DNA of 64,000 nucleotides from Coenobita brevimanus. Its lineage: Eukaryota; Arthropoda; Malacostraca; Decapoda; Coenobitidae. The stretch covers positions 42,162,213-42,226,212 of the forward strand of contig CM064669.1 in NCBI GenBank assembly GCA_032717465.1, written 5' to 3'. This document shows, in pieces, positions 60,162 to 64,000 of this stretch. Within the stretch, counting starts at the first letter, position 1; each line of letters opens with the position of its first letter. The position numbers and the translations under genes are program-made. Below the pieces are notes generated by a model. That model ran no database searches, was not told the origin of the DNA, and worked only from the letters and a program-made list of their open reading frames with translations.

Positions 60162-61185
60162 TACAGTAGGCTCGCACAGTGCACGAGAGATTTGGCAGTC
60201 CACGACCTTGCGCGGTGTGAATTCGTGCACTGATAATACATAATCTTATGGGAAAAATTACATATGGGCAGTACCCCCTCATACCTGGACATTTTTTGGC
60301 CCTTAGAGACATAATAAAGGTCATATTTTTCAGACATTGTACTACAGATATAGCTACAGTAACAAAAATAAGGGCAGTCACTTTAACAACAGTAGACAAC
60401 AGGCCCGATGGACCTAAACAAAAGGGGTTCTGAGGCGCGGCAACGCACTTACAGTGCCCCCGCCGCCACCCCAGCCACATCACGCTTGTTTAACCGTTGT
60501 CAATGTTGTATTATTCCAGGCTTTGACGAAGAAATTTACGGCCTGACGAATGTTACATTTCTTCCAGAATGCAGCAACAGTCATTAATGGTGGGGGTTGC
60601 AGGTATGCCAGGTGAAGCAGGTGAATCAGATGGACCTGTGGAGGTGGAGGGGGAGGTGGCTGGTGAGTCAGGTGGGGCAGTGGAGGAGAAGGGGACGGCG
60701 GCGGGCGAGTCTGGGGTGGTGGTGAGGGGAGGATCTTCCCTCTCCTCCTCGCTACTGCTCACATTTTCGGCATTTTCCTTCATCTCTTCTTCCTTGTTTG
60801 TTTCATTCCTCATTTTGTTGAGGACGTATTGGCAGTATAACAACTTGGTATTCACGAAATAAACGTCATTATTATAGAAACTGGGTATCTGTTCTAACTT
60901 AGTGTTATTGCCAAAAACATTATTGTCGAAGTTGTTATTGGCGGGATCTTACTGTAGACTCCTCTTGAGCACCTTCCCCATGAGCCTGTAGGTCATTATT
61001 GGCGCTTAGTGTGGGGAAGGGGGTCACGTACTGATGGAAAATGGCGTTTTAAGCCACTCCTTGCCTCTACCTCGTGTTTTGTGAGGTAAACTCGCGCATT
61101 CAAGGTTTTTGGTTATTATTTTTGGTCACTCGCGCACAATGCGATTCACGCACTCTGAGCTGGCGCAGTAGGCGAGTGTACTGTA
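60162..61185 (-). mobile_element. Tigger/pogo-like element, internally deleted
   Basis: The ends TACAGTAGGCTCGCACAGTG and the reverse complement of TACAGTACACTCGCCTACTG form degenerate inverted repeats with TA borders. Just inside the left end, aatcttatgggaaaaatt is a typical pogo/Tigger feature. The minus strand retains the end of a transposase. About 1.0 kb long, so most of the transposase is missing. It sits in copy B of the duplication and is absent from copy A. Confidence 0.75.
60490..60870 (-). pseudogene. Pogo-type transposase C-terminal remnant
   Basis: Just right of 60,490 the minus strand reads AAFWKKCNIRQAVNFFVKAW followed by NNTTLTTVKQA, which resembles the conserved end of the pogo/CENP-B-like DDE transposase domain. 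Upstream, in another frame, is a 100-codon acidic and P/S/T-rich ORF (60855-60553) with repeats of DSPA. It may be the transposase C-terminal tail or a tandem-expanded segment. The catalytic aspartates are absent. The motif match is from memory. Confidence 0.6.
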
Positions 61186-61913
61186 TATATATATAAAAAA
61201 AAAAAAAGCGTTAAAGGAAAGGAAGCGAACGAGGTGAGGTGAGATGTTAGGGAGATTGTCCAATTGATATAAAAGAAAATATAAACTTAACATTTCCTAA
61301 GCTTATCTAGTAAATATACAACTGAGAAAAGTATCTGCGATGCTGATTAAGAATGTGGTAGTAAGAAGAATAAAAACATCATTGTGCTGAAGGGATTACT
61401 AGTTATTATAACACAAAAAAAAATGAATATTTAAAAGCTTATCTTGTTAACTCCACTATGGCTGATGTAAAGATACTTCCAGAACAGCTGTGAGTTGTCA
61501 TTTCCATGCCGAATAAAAGTGTGTGGCAGTAAAAAGGAGGACAAAAATTATATCAGTATAATTCCGACTTTTCCCCAGGCTTATCTGGAAAAATGTCTAC
61601 TAATCTACATGAATCCAGTGGCCGTGCTAACTAACTGATAACGCTGTCAAAGCATATCCCTCATTTTTGTTGTTGTTGGAGGTTATGATAAAATTGATAA
61701 ATGTATAAAAAAGAAATGCATGTCAACTGGTTTTACATGCTTTGGATAGATATAAATAAATATCTTCCACGGGATATTTTATTATATTGTTGTACGAAAC
61801 TCATCACAACAGAGCAAGCGTGATCATGTTATTGTATATTGTTCAGTGTTGTTACAAGCGAGCGAGCGCAGTGAGCAATGTTTATTCTACGTTCAGCTGA
61901 GAAATTAATAAGC

Positions 61914-62020
61914 GGCCCGACACGACACGGCCCGACACGACATGGCCCGGCCCGACGCGACACGGCCCGACACGACACGGCCCGGCCCGACACGACACCG
62001 CCTAACCCGACACGAAATGA
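61914..62020. repeat. GC-rich 10-bp minisatellite
   Basis: About ten copies of the words acacggcccg/acacgacacggcccg in an otherwise A/T-rich neighbourhood. Confidence 0.9.
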
Positions 62021-62309
62021 CTAACCGGAATAACTTTTCTGTTATGTGAAATAGGGACGAGAATCTTTCTTCTAGTAGTAGATAAATTCAGTAATTTTTG
62101 TTTTTATCAGTATATTTACTCATGAGACCAAAGAAACCCCTTGGAATCCCAGCTTTCCAAAGGAATGTACCGTACCGAGGGCTTCATTTGGCTTGTTTCA
62201 CTATGAAATCGATTTAAAGCACTATTAAAGTGACACATGCGAGGTATGAGTTGTTCTCTCGCTTGCATATGATGACTGCACGCTCACTTGTGTGTGGGTG
62301 TGTGTGTGT

Positions 62310-62310
<1 letters not shown>

Positions 62311-62345
<35 letters not shown>
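62311..62345. repeat. (GA)n microsatellite
   Basis: GA array after a short TG run. Confidence 0.95.
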
Positions 62346-62347
<2 letters not shown>

Positions 62348-62916
62348 AAATATTTTAGCTCAATTATTCTTTTGTTAGTGTTGAACTACCTCACCAGAAA
62401 TGTTGAGAGTTTACACCAAGTTGACATTATGATGATAGGCATAGGAAACGCTCGCTCGCTCGTCACACGCTCGCAAAGCTCCCTTTACAGGTATAAGTCA
62501 TATGCAGACCAAGTGATACGATATATCCATACAGTATAGGTGCAGACATGTTTACCGAAACTCCTCCTTACGAAAGCTACCGTGACTGTTAGCGTTAACG
62601 AAACTCTGTGATGCGATCCTTGAAGCCGAACAAATTTTTCGGAATGTTGTTTAGGAGTGTCATAATTGTTCTACTAAAGATATGTTGATATAATTATGTG
62701 CACCTGTACTCTCCACTGTGGTACTGGCAAACGATTGTATAACAATCCACTGTTTCCAGCGCACTTCTGGTTGGTTGGTAGCCCCTTTAGTACGATGGAG
62801 TTTTTCCCCTTTTTTTCTTACTACTACCATTTTTTTTTTTTTATCAGATGAAGTCTGGCAGTACTACAGAGGTAATCTGTAGTTATATCTGTTCCTCTTA
62901 ATTCGAGAAGTTTCTC

Positions 62917-62998
62917 TTAACCCCTTAACCGCGGGGCGTCACTTTCGTGACGCTTGGGAGCAAGGGATCATACCGCGGGGCATCGCTTTTGTGATTCT
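62917..62998. other. Hairpin and 27-bp direct repeat, possible transposon end
   Basis: After TTAA (62917-62920), gcgtcac-tttc-gtgacgc (62936-62953) can form a 7-bp stem with a 4-base loop. The surrounding accgcggggcgtcactttcg block is repeated imperfectly 45 bp downstream (62973-62998). A TTAA start with a GC-rich end recalls piggyBac, but no partner end lies within the window. Confidence 0.35.
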
Positions 62999-63244
62999 GT
63001 GTTATTTTGAATTCACCCGGGCTTCCAAGTGGGGGCTTGTATCATCTATCGGTACTGCCAATGTCCAACACTAGTCAGCACTCCTAATCTCATCTGTACT
63101 CCCATCCATTGTTGACAATTTAGCCATTTCTCCCCGTTCTTGACTCCCCTCCCTACCCCCCCTCCATTACCCTATCCTCTCGCCTGCCCGGCCGTGCTAC
63201 GCTAAGTAAATCTTCCCTGGAATTTTTTCACTGATTTCATCCAT

Positions 63245-63790
63245 TGAAACAAGCCCTATGTCCTATTATTATACCAAATAATATATACAAGAAAGAAATA
63301 AGGTAAGTGAGAGTGCCATACACCTGGAATTGGCTAATTATCACCTGACAACACCTCACGTGCACTCGTTCGCTAATTTTCGCTGTTTTTTTCCCCTTGA
63401 AATATGCCCTATAATCTATTTTCGTAATAAATATACATGTAAGGAGGGAAGGGAGAACCCTAAGTGATATTTACATTCACCTGGAACTACCTAATTTATA
63501 ATGTATTGTCTAGATTTCCTGCCAATCATATCAGTGCTAGACAAAGCTGTTTCAAGATATAACATTGGTAGCTCTGAATATATATATCTCCTAAGTAGGC
63601 CTCTAATCTATTTTCGTAATAAATATACATGTAAGGAGGGAAGGGAGCAACCTAAGTGATATTTACATTCACCTGGAACTACCAAATTTATAATGTATTG
63701 TCTAGATTTCCTGCCAATCATATCAGTGCTAGACTTAGCTGTTTCAAGAAGTAATATTGGTAACTCTGAATAACCCCTAGCAGGCCTCTA
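63245..63790. repeat. About 190-bp tandem repeat, two close and one divergent copy
   Basis: Copies at about 63,411-63,600 and 63,601-63,790 share ttcgtaataaatatacatgt, ggagggaagggag, ttacattcacctggaactac and tttcctgccaatcatatcag. A diverged copy starts near 63,245 with aaacaagccctatgtcc and cacctggaattggctaatta. Confidence 0.9.
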
Positions 63791-64000
63791 CGCTGGTGGT
63801 CCTCCGTTATCACTCAGTTCTCTCTCAACTTCCGAAGCGAGAGTACGTATGTTTCTTCTTGCTGACTTCAAGGCCTTTTTTCACCCCCATGCAAATGGCC
63901 CTGTGACCTTTACCCCCTACTAAACCTCGTGTGGAAAGAGGTAAAGGGCTGACAATTGATAAAAGAGTGACTACGATCTTTCTATTGAGTAAAACAGTGC

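Larger units (their letters stand above)
58085..61250. repeat. Segmental duplication, copy B (with a Tigger-like insertion)
   Basis: Same order of blocks as copy A: gtagttcttcag, G/T-rich minisatellite, cccgctgt block, gagggtagtaa, TG array, gaggcacaggtt block, purine-rich tract, and the ttttaaaatagatttttgcattt block, then a gaggtgaggtgag block after the Tigger-like element. It lacks the LINEs and the mariner-like element of copy A, so it records the empty sites. Confidence 0.82.
61251..62910. other. Unique-looking DNA, no gene seen
   Basis: No credible ORF. Contains the GC-rich minisatellite at 61,914-62,020 and a GA array at 62,311-62,345. Confidence 0.5.

Overview
The window is repeat-dominated eukaryotic DNA, most likely from an arthropod and probably a decapod crustacean. 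That assignment is an inference from long dinucleotide arrays and degenerate LINE, hAT, mariner, Tigger and Gypsy families together; nothing here fixes the species. I found no host protein-coding gene, tRNA, rRNA or CRISPR array. All recognisable coding sequence belongs to transposable elements, most of it broken. The longest remaining ORFs are translated low-complexity DNA.

1-24,110: a tandem array of about four units of a roughly 3.3-kb repeat, starting after a truncated jockey-like LINE (1-926). Each unit has a C/T-rich block, about 20 degenerate copies of a 36-bp minisatellite, a CA microsatellite, and about 1.5 kb of unique-looking tail. Unit 2 is split by a nested insertion. A hAT remnant (5219-14026, 8-bp target duplication) contains a second hAT-like element (5578-13818, 8-bp duplication). 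That contains a decayed Gypsy element (6473-13634), one LTR of which contains a solo LTR (6970-7967, 5-bp duplication). Unit 2 also carries a separate LTR-like insertion (14339-16196).

24,111-35,911: a mariner-type MITE, then a 2.3-kb inverted repeat with 601-bp arms (25483-27791). Directly abutting it is a palindromic foldback-like element (27791-35911) with arms of about 1.6 kb around a 111-bp hub. Its left arm is split by a LINE (28664-33352), which is itself split by a 3.2-kb piece of a second Gypsy element. That piece has an LTR, primer site, open gag, a canonical -1 frameshift heptamer and a protease start.

35,912-43,090: unique-looking DNA, a 54-bp minisatellite, a CA-rich minisatellite, and a third LINE family (39425-41400, minus strand), followed by pyrimidine-rich repeats.

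43,090-61,250: a segmental duplication. Copy A (about 43,090-52,030) is interrupted by two tail-to-tail jockey-like LINEs and a mariner-like element. Copy B (about 58,085-61,250) lacks those three and instead holds a Tigger-like element. Between the copies lie microsatellites, a G/T-rich minisatellite and another solo LTR (56909-57238, 5-bp duplication).

61,250-64,000: unique-looking DNA with a GC-rich 10-bp minisatellite and a tandem repeat of about 190 bp. The window therefore records successive insertions whose relative order can be read from nesting and target duplications.
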